64,000 nucleotides of DNA from assembly GCF_003171515.1 (NCBI RefSeq), contig NC_089394.1:806001-870000 (forward strand), given 5' to 3'. Below, one piece after another: positions 38,206-51,276 of this stretch (position 1 is its first letter; each line of letters starts with the position of its first letter). Below the pieces are notes generated by a model. The model made no database searches and had not been told where the DNA came from. It was given only the letters and a program-made list of their open reading frames with translations. Both the position numbers and the translations under genes were made by a program. This stretch comes from Pyrenophora tritici-repentis (taxonomy: Eukaryota; Ascomycota; Dothideomycetes; Pleosporales; Pleosporaceae).

Positions 38206-41200
38206 CTAACCCTCTCCTCCTCGTCCCCCTTCGTCCCCCCCCTTATCCCTCTGCCACCCGGCCTGCAACTCCTGCGCAGCCTCCTCCTCAAACCTCCTCT
38301 TGATACCAGCATCCTTTTCCAAGACGCGAAAAACATGTTCATCAGACGGCGCAAACGTGTTCATAAAAGCAGCGACGGCGATTTCAAACATGAAGATGGC
38401 GAAGAGGGTGAGGAGGAGGGTGAGCCACCAGGGCCAGGTAAAGCGTGTTAGGAAGGCGGAGCGGACGTAGTAGATTCTTGCCGTGGGGGCGTAGGTTAGG
38501 GAGAGAATTATGTTCCAGAGGAACCAGCCGCCTATTGAGGCGATGATGGCGAGGGCGTTTGTTGAGGTGAGGGTGGCGGTTGCTAGGAATCTGTTTTTTG
38601 TTAGTTGGGGTGTTTGTGGGGGCGGGGTTAGAGACAAGTGGGATTAAGGAAGGAGGAAATAGGAAGATGAAAAGGAGGAACATACTGCATCTTCCCCGCA
38701 ACAATCACCACAACCGCCGAATAAACAATCATACCCAACGCATAAATCCCCCCATCCTCCACAAACGGCACATGCCCAAACAAGCCCCACGGCACAAAAT
38801 ACACCGCCATCGCCTCCGCACTAGCCATAAACATCCACCCCAGATAAACCCTCACGTTAAACCCGCCATTCACCTGCCCAATCACATAAAGTTCCGGTAC
38901 AGCAAGTAGCGTGGCAGCCGAAAGATCCTTCTCAAAGACCCCCATGAAGATGACGGGTAACGAGGTGAAGAGCGTGTTAAACATGGATAGGGACCAGGAT
39001 TCGTAGAGCGAGGTACCCGTGTAGCCGACGGAGCGTTGGTAGAGGGCTTGTGTGAGGTAGAAGAGGAGTTCTTTCCAAAAGGTACCGACTGTGTATTTAC
39101 AGGTGCGGATGTAATTCCACCGCCCGTGTACAAGCAGTAGTTTAGTCAGGAACCTGAACTGAGCGATTGAGTAATCGCTTGTGCGTGCGGCTTGTAAGCC
39201 TTCTTTGCCTGTGATGCCAATGCCCACGTGAGCTTCTTGGATCATGGCAATGTCGTTTGCGCCGTCGCCGATGGCGAGGGTGATACTTTTGTTGACGCGT
39301 TTGCGGATGGATTTGACGAGTTGAGCTTTTTGCGAGGGCGAGGCCCGGCAGCAGATTACGCTGTCGGCGAGGATGGCGAGTTCGTGGAAGAAGGGGTCGA
39401 GGGTTTCGCTGGCGGTGATTTTGGAGAGGGTTTGGCCGTCTACGACGACGACGGTGTGGGCGGCTGCGTTGCTGGTTATGGCGTGGATGGCTGAGGTGAT
39501 GGGTTGGATGAGGTCGCTGGCTTCGTGGTCGAGGATGGTTACGGTGGAGTATTCTTTGATTAGACGGCATGAGTAGCCGATGTTGATTGCGGTTTCACGC
39601 TTGTCGCCTGTAAGCATCCACATTTTGATTTTGGCACGGCGGAGCTTGTCGATGGCTTCGGGGACGCCTTGTTGGAGTTTGTCTTCGATGGCGGTGGCGG
39701 CGCAGAGGTCTAGGCCTTGCTCAATCTTGTCACCAGCTTCTTCGATCAGACGTGTACGGTCGACGAGGCTGGTTGTTGCATCGAGATAGAGCCTCTTCCA
39801 TGACTGATATTCTTCCTCGGTCATGAACCGGTATCCATATAGTAAAGTGCGAAGCCCCTCGGTGGCGAACTCGTTGATGTGCTGGAGACAGCGTTCAATG
39901 ACGGCAGTATCGTCTCCAGCGATATTCTCATCAACCATGGCTTCCATCTCTTCAAGTTGGATCGAGCTGCGAGCCTCTGAAATGGCCATGCTGAACCTAT
40001 CCAGGCCGGACTGACGGGGAGTCTGTATTGGTGTACTCTCAATGGCCTCGTTGACAGAAGGTCTACCCAAACGATCGTTCTCGCGCTCACGTAGCCACTG
40101 ATCTACCTCATCCCTTGCTGACATGGATACACGCGCACCAACACTGGCAGCGAACGATGGTCTGCCAAAGTTGGCACTAGTTCTAGCAGCTTGCGCAAAA
40201 GACATGCTCCTGCGTCCACCGACACTGCTCAAACGCCCAGCAACACTACTCCTACGGTCAGCCTGCTCACTCCTACGAGCTATCGCATGTTGCGCCTCCA
40301 TGCTCTTGCGCGCGTTAGCACGACGCTCAATTTCAACCATTTTCTTGTTCGCCAGCGTAGCCAGCTTCAGACGCTCCAGGACAATAGAGTCTGCGCCCTT
40401 GCAAATAATGCAAATTCTGCCATCCGGAAAACGCAAAAGGATAGACATGCGTTTCCGCTTGCTCGAGAACTCGATGACATCTAGAATTTCGTATACCTCC
40501 TGCGTAGACTCACCATCGGATCCTGACGGCATCTTGAGGGTAATGGTGTGGACGTCACGATTGATCAGGAGAAAACCCATGTCTTGGGCTGCTTGCACCA
40601 ACGCAAGTTCATCCGGAGAGGAAGCCATAAAATCGATCTTGCCATCCTCCTGAACTTCAGGCAAGCAGGTGTGACATAGCGCTAGTGACAGAAGAAACAT
40701 GCGAGCCTTCTTCGAAAATGGGGTATGCGGTTTCCTCTGGATATACCGAAGCATATCTTGGGTGCGCAACTCACGTGACGCTTTGCCCGGCTTTGCGTTT
40801 GACCGCCAATTTGAGGGACCTCCTTCTGCGGGACTCTCAACTTGCTCGGTCGCCTCAAATGCAGGGACTGCTGATTCACCAGGAGAGACGTCTTTGGTTG
40901 ACCGGAAACTCTTTCTGGCTTTGGCGGGTTGCTTTCCCTTCTTCCTCGTCTTGTGGATCAGCTTCTTCTTCTGCTCGTCACTTTGCAAATCAGCATCGTG
41001 GAGCCAAGACACACCCGCAACACTGAGCTTCCTGAACTTCATCGAGTTATCCGTAAGCGTACCCGTCTTATCGGAGAAGATGTAGCTAATCTGACCAAGC
41101 TCTTCGTTGATGGTAGAAGTTCGTGGTTCGCAGGGGGTATCAGAGACCGGATCGTACATGTCAATGTCGGTATGCAAGAAGAACATTTGCGCAAGCTTGA

Positions 41201-43196
41201 CAATTTCCAGACTGACATACAACGAGAGCGGAATCATGGTATTGAACATGATGATGAAGGACGTGAAGCTTGGAAAGAAGGCGACAGACGTGCCGGCGAG
41301 ATACCACATCGAGTCTTCATGGCTTTGCCATATCTTGTACGCAACAGCGTTGAAGATTGAGAGAGCCAGGACGAAAAACACGATGACGATGACGATGCGA
41401 TTAACCAGGCCTTGTAATGCAGGAGCCTTGATACGAGGGTTTTTATTGGCGTTCATGCGGATGCGACACTCCTCACCAGAGTAGATGACCATGCCGATTG
41501 CATCAGGCGTATTTCGCAAAATGCTACCTCGGAAGATGATTTCGTTAAGCGTGAGTGGCGCTTGCTTTTCATGAATCGTCACGCGTCCTTCGAAGCTGTA
41601 CAAATCTCGATTGGGATCTTCCACAACGAACTCAGCTTCAGTCCTCAGGATGTCTTCCTGTTCGATAATGGTTGTAGAGATGGCTGCGGTCGTTTGCTTG
41701 CTTTTCAGATTCGTCTCACCGTCTAGAGCCATTGTTTCGACGAAAGCAACATTGTTCTCGCCGTTGGTATGGAGGAGTGCCAAATCAGCGGGTGCAGCTT
41801 CGTTACGGTCGAGTCTGATGATGTCGCCAACATTGATATCCTGCCACTTGATAGTCTCCCATTGGAGCGCTGATGACGAAGACGGCACACTTGCATTGTC
41901 GGCGGAGTGCCTGACATCAGATTGGCTCACACGCAACACATGGGTTTCTCGGTTGTTTTCTGCCTTGTCGAGCCGATACCTCCGCAAGTCATCATAACCC
42001 TCCTTTGCGATAGACAATGTGACGAAGAACATCAAGGGCACAATCGTGGTAAACTGGCCTGTTGTACTAAGACCGGGTATCATCTGTAGGATGGAAATGA
42101 CCAGAAAGTAAAAGTTGGCAAGCTTTGAGAATTGCGCCACGAGCTGGCGGGGCACAAAGTTCCACGCGGAGTATCGTGTAGATCGGATCCAGTTGCTGGT
42201 GTATGGTTGGTTTGTGCGTTCATCGATGGGTGGCTCTTTCCGCGTGGGATCTAGTTGGATATGTCGTCCATCCTTGCTCGGGGGTACATCTTTAATGCGG
42301 AAGATGAACTTGCGCGCCTGTTCTGCAAAGTCCTTTGCCTGCCTCACCATTTGTGACCTTCTACCTGGACCCTTTTTCTTCAAGGCAGAGCTATAGTATG
42401 GGAGTGCCACTGGTCCACTGCCCATCTTTGACCTGGAGATATCCGAGGCCGAAGAAGCATACTCCAATTGTTCATGTGAGACTGTGACAAGGGTGTCTCC
42501 CTGTTTGGATTGTGAGGTTCCAGCAAAACCCTCTGGCTGACCCATTCCGGACCGTGAATTTCCAACTCCTTCGTCCAGCTCTATATTATTGCCTGGTGAT
42601 TGCGCCGTGTCGTGTACGTTCCTCTTGAAAAGGGCGCTGCGTAGCGAATATCCGCGATTACGAGACGTTGGAGAAAGCGGCGAGCGAGACGAGCTAGGAC
42701 GTGGAGGGAGTTCATGTGAGTGTGATGGTGATTCGCTTGCGCCGTTGTCTTCTGGTGACACTTCCTGCGTCCTGATTGTCAAATCTGGTGTCCCGGCTCG
42801 TTGTTTTCCACTTGAGCCTTTACCAACCGCTGTTATCTCATCCATCTGCGCACTTCTCCCCACCATGCTCGATCTTTTTCCCGGTCCATCTCGTTCGATA
42901 TCGGTGGAGAAGCGCACGCGAGGCGACTCGTCGGTGGTCAGGCGCGCAATCGATGGGCGCGCAGAAGTCTCTACGGCAGATGTGCGAGATCGGGGCGTGG
43001 AATCCGGATTGGAGTTTGATTGCTGGTGGCCGGTTATCGCATACGGAGGGACTGCGCTCTCTACAGTGCTACGTGTCGTTGGTGCCAGTTCGTTTTCGTC
43101 GTACGAGGCAGAATGACGCCGTCTGATGCCTCCACCACCTCCGCTATCTCCCGTACCAGCACTTGATGCGCCCGGAGCATCTCCAGTTGCAGACAT
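38206..43196 (-). CDS. DNF3: P4-type ATPase, phospholipid flippase (Dnf3-like)
   Basis: Membrane pump that moves aminophospholipids to the cytosolic leaflet in Golgi/plasma membrane. Exon 1 43196-38686, intron 95 nt (donor GTATGT, branch CTAAC), exon 2 38590-38206. The N-terminus is a long Ser/Pro-rich tail (about 290 residues). Conserved: PPIDERTNQPYTSN and QFSKLANFYF (class of yeast Dnf3), TM4 MIPLSLYVS, phosphorylation site DKTGTLTDNS, MLTGDKRETA, GDGANDIAMI, and ten predicted TM segments with the last ones in exon 2 (SIGGWFLWNIILSL, LTLLLTLFAIFMF). The visible frame ends at 38206, but two G runs on the coding strand (8 and 7 long) each one base shorter would extend it to 38021 with a plausible tail (EVVEILRNRG, ILSRGYGDVKAV). 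The family assignment is firm, the exact C-terminus is not. Confidence 0.9.
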
Positions 43197-44179
43197 TGTC
43201 GATAGTCATGCCCTTTGTCTGCGTGCACTGCGCCCCATATGAAGGTGCGAGGCCGAGTCTTCCAAGAATGCCACTGCGCCCGAGGCCCAACTTAGCGTCT
43301 TGTAGCTTCGGCCTTACTACTATTCGCAGTTCCGCGGCGTCGTATGCTCAATTCCACGTAAACATGGGACCGTTCTGCTTACTGCAGAATCACGTGTATA
43401 TTACAGTTTCCAAGGCGCAGCAACCGGCCACTTACTGTCGGAAGCGACACGGCTGAGCGCAGACGGGATGCAACTACGGTATTTAGACATGTCGTACCAG
43501 TTTGCGGCTGGTGCTGCTGATTCAGGGCTGACACTGACGTAACTGCCTGCACGTATAGCCTACCCCACACCATGCAGCCGCAGCTCTAGCTTGTCCCCTC
43601 ATCATGGGGTTGGGATTACGTCCTTGACTGCTTTTTTCGCTCTGCAGATCTGCAAGTGGGTATAGTATGCGAACATGCGGACCATGCAGTCGTCCTTCGG
43701 CCAATTTCCCATTCGCCACACCACATTTACTTTTAAATCATGAGTACATCCCAACACCAAAGTCAGCCTCACTAAAAAGTACAACGGACCAAGAACAAAG
43801 CATACCAAATGTATACCATTCAATTGACCAAACGCACTACACGTTACTCCAAGAACCCCTTTTGCCAATGCTAATAATGCTCTGCGCCAAATGATATGGT
43901 ATAGTCTCCTCGCCTCATGTGCCTTGAAAGGCCTATCTCGCAAGTCTCCAACTCTCTTAGATTTCACCCACTGCCAAAGAGAAGCAATCTGAGTAGTATG
44001 AACTTGTGGTATCCGGTAGTCGTATCGCTCATTAAGTATTGCACCTCTGAAAGATTACAAAAAGACATAGAAGAAGCAGTGCCCAGCGCCATGCAATATG
44101 CTGCCAGATGATTATGAACAATCAACCCGGCAATGATGATGGTTAAAAAGTATTAGAGAAGAAGGACTGTTCGCGTCTC
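43197..44179. other. Intergenic, flippase promoter and Mub1 3' flank
   Basis: About 980 bp upstream of the flippase and downstream of the MYND gene. No gene, RNA or repeat recognised. Confidence 0.6.
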
Positions 44180-46009
44180 CTACGACGCCGCTACACACCA
44201 GTGGCGGTGGAACACCCACGCGCTCTTCTGGCATTCTTTGCTGCAGTATTTAGTCCGCCGGCACCGGCGGCACTTGGCAAATTGCCGTGTGTACTCTTCC
44301 CACCGTCCGCACTGGTAGTATGCGCACTGTCGGATCCCGCCACGGGAGTCGTCTTTCCGGCAGAGATTGCGCATAACAACGCTTGCCCAGTATTGCATGT
44401 CTGATGTGTGGTGTCGTACTGTGAATTGCTCCACAAGGGGGAAGATGTTGAAATCGTCGGGAAGTTCGTATTCCTCCAGCTCTTCCTCCTCTTCGCCCTC
44501 AGTTGCCTTGGGAGTAGAAGCTTCGCCCTCAAGTAGGTCAGTGCCAATCTTGAGCTTGGGCACCAGATGCGACTTTTGGAAGTAGGTTCGGAGGTTGCAG
44601 TACTTTGAGACGTAGGCCAACAGTTGTAGGGACATGAGAACGTCTTCATCGCGGGGCATGGCAGCGAGTACGCCAGCCGATGCGTTCCGTTCTTGTGCGT
44701 AGCGCGGGTACCACGCTGGTGGGGGGTTGGCATTTACAACGTTGATAGTGGGCGGCAGGGGAGAGAAGCCGGTAATGGGGTTGTTGGGCGGCGTGTTTGT
44801 GGGGTTGATCAGACTACCGTCCAAGGCCGGACGGTGGGTGATGTTGAATGTCTCATTGTTCTCGTCGGTGCCTTCTGAGGGTGCTGCGATGGGTACCGGT
44901 GTGTTACCTCCATCTAGCATCTCAGCGTTGTCGACAATGTCCGCCATGTTGATCTCATTGTTCTGGATGCCTACAATCGGCTCGTTCACAGCGGGACCTG
45001 CCGCTGTGGCAGCCTCTGCAGTCATGTCATCCTGAGGTGCTTCAAGGTCAGACTCGCCAGACTGAGACAGCTGGTGTCGGATCGAAGGTCGGCGGCGGGT
45101 GCGGCCCAGCCCCGCTCTTGGGCTCGTCTGGTGCGCGGGTGGGGCGCTAGGCGTGGTAGGCGATACTGGCTGGGAAGTGATTTCCCCCTGCAGCGCGGGG
45201 AGCATGGAAGGCAGTCGATCCGCGTCTCGTACAGGCCGTAGTGCAAAGGCGTCAGGTGCTGCGTCCATGGACGGCAATGCAGTGACTAATGGCTGGCCCA
45301 GATTGCGTGTGTTGTTGCCAACCGTTCCAAACAGCTGGGCCCGGCCTTCGTGACTCCGGTGGTGGTGATGAGCAGGTCGGCCGCGAGCAAACGTTGTTCG
45401 TTCAGGGGGCGAGCTGAGAGAGAAGGAAGGGATGGGGGTCGTGTCACCCAGCTGTGCGTCCATGGGCTGAGGGATTTCGATAGGAGGCGGGATAGCACGG
45501 CGTGACCGATCTGTCCGGTGTCCAGAGCTGGATGCAATCTCACCTGTTCGCGACGAGTGGTGGTGTCTGCTCGACGTGACCATGCGTGAGGACTTGTGAA
45601 TCTCAGCTTCAGCTCTCGCCCGCATCTTGTCGACGACTTTGATGTAGTTGTCGAGGATGGAGGCGATGACGGGCACCATGTCGGCCTCGACCACGCGTGT
45701 CCTGACATTCTCAGACCCTCGCACGCCGATGTTGAAGATGCACTGGAAGGCGAGATTCCATTTCCACATGTCCATCATGTCCTTGCTCCGGCCCTCTTTG
45801 AGGATGCATATCAAACGCTCGATACCGCCATCGACGGTGAGAATGTCTCGTATCCGCGCAGACGACGTGGTGAGGTAGGCGAGGTGGTTGAGCGAGTTGA
45901 TGAGCGGCAGGGTCGATGTGCAGTCGAGGGCGCGGCGGTCGTAGAGGGCCGTGGTGATGCCCACCGACGCCTTGTTGGCATTCGGGATGCTAAAGTTTAC
46001 CTCGCGCAT
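44180..46009 (-). CDS. MUB1: MYND zinc-finger protein, Mub1/SamB family
   Basis: 609 aa, a single exon. In yeast Mub1 pairs with the ubiquitin ligase Ubr2 to direct turnover of the proteasome regulator Rpn4; in Aspergillus the homologue SamB affects morphogenesis. The N-terminal armadillo-like part begins MREVNFSIPNANKASVGITT and contains SLNHLAYLTTSSARIRDIL and MWKWNLAFQCIFNIGVRGSE, which are typical of this family. The middle (about 160-420) is low-complexity. A C-terminal MYND finger spans about residues 560-606, with the C/H ligands CAYYQCG, CRRC, YCSKECQ and HRHWC. The start at 46009 is the first ATG of the conserved N-terminus. Confidence 0.92.
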   Translation of the reverse strand: MREVNFSIPNANKASVGITTALYDRRALDCTSTLPLINSLNHLAYLTTSSARIRDILTVDGGIERLICILKEGRSKDMMDMWKWNLAFQCIFNIGVRGSENVRTRVVEADMVPVIASILDNYIKVVDKMRARAEAEIHKSSRMVTSSRHHHSSRTGEIASSSGHRTDRSRRAIPPPIEIPQPMDAQLGDTTPIPSFSLSSPPERTTFARGRPAHHHHRSHEGRAQLFGTVGNNTRNLGQPLVTALPSMDAAPDAFALRPVRDADRLPSMLPALQGEITSQPVSPTTPSAPPAHQTSPRAGLGRTRRRPSIRHQLSQSGESDLEAPQDDMTAEAATAAGPAVNEPIVGIQNNEINMADIVDNAEMLDGGNTPVPIAAPSEGTDENNETFNITHRPALDGSLINPTNTPPNNPITGFSPLPPTINVVNANPPPAWYPRYAQERNASAGVLAAMPRDEDVLMSLQLLAYVSKYCNLRTYFQKSHLVPKLKIGTDLLEGEASTPKATEGEEEEELEEYELPDDFNIFPLVEQFTVRHHTSDMQYWASVVMRNLCRKDDSRGGIRQCAYYQCGRWEEYTRQFAKCRRCRRTKYCSKECQKSAWVFHRHWCVAAS

Positions 46010-47531
46010 ATTGGTTGATGTGTACCGTGGTTGGGCGGGAGGAGAGTTTGTGGGTAGTGGAGCAATGCAGGGCTAGTGTCGCATGTGGTGGGCAGCAGGC
46101 AGTCGGGTTTGACTGCAGGTAGAGACAAGGGACAAACAGCGCAACTCGTGGTGAAGGTGAAAGTAACGGCAGCTCGTGTCGGCGCAAGCTGTGGGGCTCT
46201 TGCAGCGTCTGGGTGAAGGTGGTCGTGGTTGTCTGCGACGGGGCTTCAGAGCAGACGTGGTGGCAGCGTCGGCGACGTCGAATCTCGAGGCGACCCGGTA
46301 GGCTGGACAGGCGGATAACAGACGGACTCGGGCTTGATGGCTCTGCTAAATGGCAGCAATGGGGTGGAAAGGGGAATGGGATGGGCCGGCGGCGGGAGAT
46401 GAGGCTTGTTTGCTGTCTCGTTAGGGGTGCCAGGATGGCCTCTCTGGCGCTGGGCGGAGGCAAGAGCGCTCTCTGGTCGCTGTGGAGGGGCCACGCAGCA
46501 GAGCAACACGTGTCTTGAGTGCGGCAGAAATGGTAAACTATTTGTGACGGTAGGGCTGAAGTATGGTATGCTGGATGAGGCTGTCGGCGATGAATGGGAT
46601 GCAAAGAGGCGGTCCGGGTTGAGAGATCATGGGCAGTGGAGCAGCTAGTCCCACAGTTAAGGATTGGCACCTCCCGCCGAGAAGGGTAGTCTCGAACCGC
46701 TAATTTCATGCACTACCCAGGCCAGCAGAGAGGACCGAGATGACTGCCGCCGTATACTCTGATATGCCGGGCACGGATCGCGCTGCTTACTACCGGTAGC
46801 TGGTCAAAGTGCATGTGCTTGTAAAATGCAGAGCCTCAACACGCAGTTCAACCACGTGCAGCGACAGTATGTACCGGTACCGTACCAGCGCCTCTGCTCG
46901 CCGCACTTGCTCAAAGCACACGCCCACGCCCACGCCCACGCCCACCCTGCCCGCCACAGTGGTGGCAGTGGCGCGCCAACAGCTGCCTTGTCACATGTTT
47001 CTTATTATACCTAATACCCGCCGCATGCATATGTATGCCCAAGAGAAATTTGTCAATCAAAATGCCCCAAAACCCCTCAAGCACGTCCTGGCTGCGGCCC
47101 GCGTGCAGGAAGCCGCTGACAAAGGCCTTCCCTCTGCTACCACGCGCACAACTCATGCATCTGACTCAACATGGAACCCGCCACTACAAGACGCTGCGTT
47201 GCTGAAAGTTTCTGATGCAATATGTTTCGCCCCGACATGTCCGAATGCTCAGTGACGTGGCTACCCCAAGCCGCCAAAAATTAGTTTGCATGTTTGTGTG
47301 TTATGTGGAGATGATGGTGAAACTCTACCCTTGGGTGAAGGAGAGTGACCTTCGCATCGTGGGCGCAGCTCTGCAAAGGTGCCCACTCTGCAACCACCCT
47401 TCAGCCAATCCGCACTCGACGTTATTTCATGGCTCCTAATTCACTTCATCACTCTCTTTAACACGCTTAATTCAACCGAGAATTGCACCTGATCAGATTC
47501 CGAAGCCGCCGTCTCTTCACAAAGGCGCGCC
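46010..47531. other. Divergent intergenic region, Mub1 / CorA
   Basis: 1.5 kb between two outward-facing genes. The Mub1-proximal part is G/C skewed (CT-rich on the coding strand). A short CCACGC hexamer run lies at about 46918-46948. No gene recognised; the open frames here look like chance. Confidence 0.55.
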
Positions 47532-49523
47532 ATGTCGACATCTCCTCACGAGACGCGAGTCCAAGACTTCGCGTCCGCTCCACCCGCTCCTACCGAGCCT
47601 ACACGATCCGCTTCGGATTCCGCCGCACCTCCCCACCTTAGCATTGACACTCAGCTCAACGAACAGAGAAGCCGCGGTCGCTCCGCGACTGCCACCACCG
47701 CTACCGCCGCCCAACCGAACCCCGAAGACTTCCTATCCGCCGATGGGAACAACTCGTTTGATTCGACTCTGCGACGGCGCATAACGCGATCGCACACGGT
47801 CAAGCACTACCAGTCGCCCACTCGCCCATACCAGCACCAAGAGCCAGGTGCGGAACCTGGTGTCGACACCACCCAGGAAACACAGGCAGCCAGCTACAAC
47901 CATCTCTACGCGCAATGCCAAATCACTGTCGTCGACTTTTCAGACGAAAGGGTCGAGTGCCATGAACTCAACAACGACACATTGGAGGCCTTCCTCAGTC
48001 TGCCGAAAGAGGACTGGGTGGCATGTCGATGGATCAACGTCAATGGCCTCAGCTGGGACGTCATCCGGACTCTCGGAAACCACAAGCAACTGCATCGCCT
48101 GGCGATTGAGGATCTCATGAGCACCCAGAGTAGGACCAAGGTGGATTGGTACTCGGACCAGGCCTTTTTGCTCTTGACCCTCTCCAAGCTCGTCCGGACG
48201 CCCGTGGACGAGGATTCGGAAAGCGATTCCGACGAGGATGACACCGAACACCACCACCACAGGTCGCACTCTCGTTCTCATTCACGACACCTGGAGAAGA
48301 AGAAGGCCAAGAAGCCATCCTTGTTCAAGCGGGCGAAGAACATGTTCCCCAGGAACGGGGGCTACAAGCAGAGAGCCCAGGACCACATGATGCACACGTT
48401 GGATGGTTTGGAGAAGCAGATGGATGGGACGCCCCTGGACAAGGTCATGACATCCATACCGCCTGCTAACACATCGATACGCACCCTTCAACGGTACCGC
48501 GGCGGCTACAATCTCGATCGCATAGTTTACCTCGAGCAGCATTCTGCTCTCGCGGAGAAGCACCTCACAGTCAGCGTCGAACAAGTCAGCATCTTCCTGC
48601 TAGCCGATAACTCTGTCATTTCCTTCTTCGAGCATTCCGCTGATGACGTGGAAGACATGATTTTGAAGCGACTGAGGACCGAGGACACTATTCTCCGCCG
48701 TAGCCAGGACAGCAGTATGATCGTGCAAGCCATCATCGACGCCATTGTGGATTTGGCCATCCCCGTTGTGGCAGCCTATGAACACGCCATGGGCGATTTG
48801 GAGTTGGAAGTCCTGGAGGATCCCGAGTTGCACCACAGTCAGCTGCTCTACCTCCTCACATCTGAGCTCTCCATCCTGCGCAACACCATCCAGCCTATCG
48901 TATCGCTGATCAACTCCCTTCGCGACCACAAAGCAGACCCCATGGCCCAGTCCATGCTGACCCAAACAAACTCCCACCTTGCAACCCGCAAGACGATGAG
49001 CTCCATCAACATTAGCCCCCTTGCGCACACCTACCTCGGCGACGTTGAAGATCACTGCATCATGATCACCGCCTCTCTCGACCAAATGCGCCGCGCTGCA
49101 GACAACCTTATCGACCTAATCTTCAACATGATGGGTGCCTTCCAAAACGAATCCATGAAGATCCTCACCGCCGTCACAATCTTCTTCCTCCCCCTCACCT
49201 TTCTCGTCGGATACTTTGGCCAAAACTTTGCCCGCTTCAATGGCGTCCAGCACCACTCCGATGCCTTCTTCTGGCTCATCGCCGTGCCCGTCATGATCAT
49301 CACATTGTTGGTGCTTATGGCTGATCGCATCGTGCGTAAGATTAAGCATTGGAGTGGGAAGCTCAAGAGGAGAGAGGCGAAGCGGCGGGCCGTGCGCAAG
49401 GGCAAGGTTACTACGAGTGGCATTTTGGGGGATGGCATCGGCTTGAGTCATGGGGCTGTTACTAAGCAGCATAGAAAGAGGAGGCAGACGATGTATAGTA
49501 AGGGGAATATTGGGTCGTTTTAG
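47532..49523 (+). CDS. CorA-like Mg2+/divalent cation transporter
   Basis: 663 aa, one exon. CorA proteins form pentameric channels for Mg2+ or other divalent ions. The N-terminal third is disordered and Ser/Thr-rich; a cytosolic alpha/beta domain follows ([27 protein letters not shown]), an acidic/His-rich insert (SESDSDEDD then [14 protein letters not shown]), the long helical stalk, and two C-terminal TM helices ([19 protein letters not shown] and [18 protein letters not shown]). The signature loop reads GQN (YFGQNF), where canonical CorA has GMN; this variation may bear on ion choice. The tail is basic ([15 protein letters not shown]). Membrane (plasma or vacuolar) is undecided from sequence. 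Start in the context gccATGtcg. Confidence 0.88.
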   Translation: MSTSPHETRVQDFASAPPAPTEPTRSASDSAAPPHLSIDTQLNEQRSRGRSATATTATAAQPNPEDFLSADGNNSFDSTLRRRITRSHTVKHYQSPTRPYQHQEPGAEPGVDTTQETQAASYNHLYAQCQITVVDFSDERVECHELNNDTLEAFLSLPKEDWVACRWINVNGLSWDVIRTLGNHKQLHRLAIEDLMSTQSRTKVDWYSDQAFLLLTLSKLVRTPVDEDSESDSDEDDTEHHHHRSHSRSHSRHLEKKKAKKPSLFKRAKNMFPRNGGYKQRAQDHMMHTLDGLEKQMDGTPLDKVMTSIPPANTSIRTLQRYRGGYNLDRIVYLEQHSALAEKHLTVSVEQVSIFLLADNSVISFFEHSADDVEDMILKRLRTEDTILRRSQDSSMIVQAIIDAIVDLAIPVVAAYEHAMGDLELEVLEDPELHHSQLLYLLTSELSILRNTIQPIVSLINSLRDHKADPMAQSMLTQTNSHLATRKTMSSINISPLAHTYLGDVEDHCIMITASLDQMRRAADNLIDLIFNMMGAFQNESMKILTAVTIFFLPLTFLVGYFGQNFARFNGVQHHSDAFFWLIAVPVMIITLLVLMADRIVRKIKHWSGKLKRREAKRRAVRKGKVTTSGILGDGIGLSHGAVTKQHRKRRQTMYSKGNIGSF

Positions 49524-51276
49524 ATGATGATTGTACATTTCTGGGGAGGCCCGTGTTGTAGCATACACCATGTTCTTTCAGCGCAAGATATACATATAGA
49601 ACCCGCGCTGCTGCTATGTTGATAGATTGTTTTATTCTTGTTGTAAGAGATACCCAAGTAACAACTTCTTTGTTTAAACTACCCACCTCCTTGCTTTTGA
49701 CTACGATCTCGCCATATGCAGCACCAGTATCATCCTGTGATACCACATGCGACGTCATTGTTTGGAGAAACGTAAGTTGCCGCTCCTCAATTTCTTCTAG
49801 CTACTCGCGCTACTGATAAAATCTCACGACCAGGGCAGCCATTACATAACCCTTTCTTTTTCAGTAGGAACCGTCTTTTCCTGGTATCAGCGATGCTGGC
49901 AGTAGGCGCAGGGCGTTGCGATAAACAATACGAAGGATAGTAGTGCGCTATACAGATCGGAGCATAGTGTGATAGATACGGCCTGCGATCGGGTATTGGT
50001 CACGCGTATTTTACAGCACTGTCCAAATGCCCTCTCGCTACTACTATCTAGCCCGAACTAATCTCAACTTGACCTCGGGAGCATACAGGCTGTCATTTTC
50101 CCTTAAGGGGACTATGTTAAGGTAATAGTATACTTCAGCTGTAGCGTAACAACATGGGTCAGGCGGGTTCTTAATTTATTTTCCCTTTTCCTTTCTGTTG
50201 TATACTCGCTAGGTATGATAGTAATTTGTGTAGGAGGCACCTGTGTTACTTCTATGCTCCTATGAAAGCATTCTACCTATTGAGAAGCTGACACTATTAG
50301 TAGTAGTATGACTACCTAATAGAGCGCTCTCTAAGGCACAACGGTAGTGGTGGTACAGATTCGTATTGTATTGACTAAGGAGCTATTCACACGTTCGTAG
50401 ATCCGTGTTGCGTGCAGCTGCGTCCAAGCTCCCCGCTAGGACCCACCTGCACGTGTCACCAATCATGTGACTACTCCTCCGCTTGATACCACCAAGTCAC
50501 TTACGGACTGTATTCTCAACACTACCTAACATTCTCCTCTGAGTGCCGGCACGTAGGGAGACTCGGTGTTAATATTTTTATCTCTATGATATAATATACA
50601 AATCCGCTTACGGGTGGGCATCGGCAAGAAATTATAAATCAAAATATGGGAGGTTATACATTGCCTCGCATCGTTTACCCCTTTCTTGATCAAAGTACTT
50701 GGATTGGCCTATATAGTAGGAGATGCGCTTGCCTGTATCTACAAAGCATTCTTTACTCTGATGCTGTAACCGTGGTTCATGTTAGGCTGCTAAGTTAGTG
50801 TGTCACGCTTGTAAGGCAACAGTTAGTTTACTTTATTGCAGCTCTCTTATTGCTTCAGCCTCGTCTATCCATTTCCTATTATTGAGAACGCTGACATTAT
50901 CCATCCTTTTTGCTTAGAATAATATTTCATTTCAGAATCTTTTCAATCACAAGCCACTGTTCTACTGTGTGGCTTCAAGGGTGCTGTGCCGCGATTTGTA
51001 CTTAGGGTGTCAACGTCAACTTTACAGGTTGGACCGCCTAAGAGATCGGACCCTGCAAGCTCTCGTGGAGCAACAATTCATTGAACACGTGAGCTGCGGC
51101 TGCCTAGAGTTTCACTCGATAGATAAAGTGTTCTGTTCCTTTATTTTTCGTGCTGCACCTCCAAACCGACTCGCATCCCGTCACCAAATCACCCCCAGTA
51201 TTTTCGCAAACCGCTCGAGTTCGTGGTGATCCTTTATACCGCAACCGTGAAAAATCTCAGGACATCCCATCCGGCC
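49524..51276. other. AT-rich gap before the tandem paralogs
   Basis: 1.75 kb with high AT and no coding frame. The part from about 50770 (gttcatgttaggctg) to 51120 (gagctgcggctgcctag) resembles the region upstream of the second paralog (53281 and 53640), so the duplication unit includes upstream DNA. Nothing recognised in 49840-50700. Confidence 0.55.

Noticed and set aside
46918..46948. CCACGC hexamer run as a telomere-like or regulatory repeat
   Set aside because: Only about five imperfect units; a simple microsatellite.
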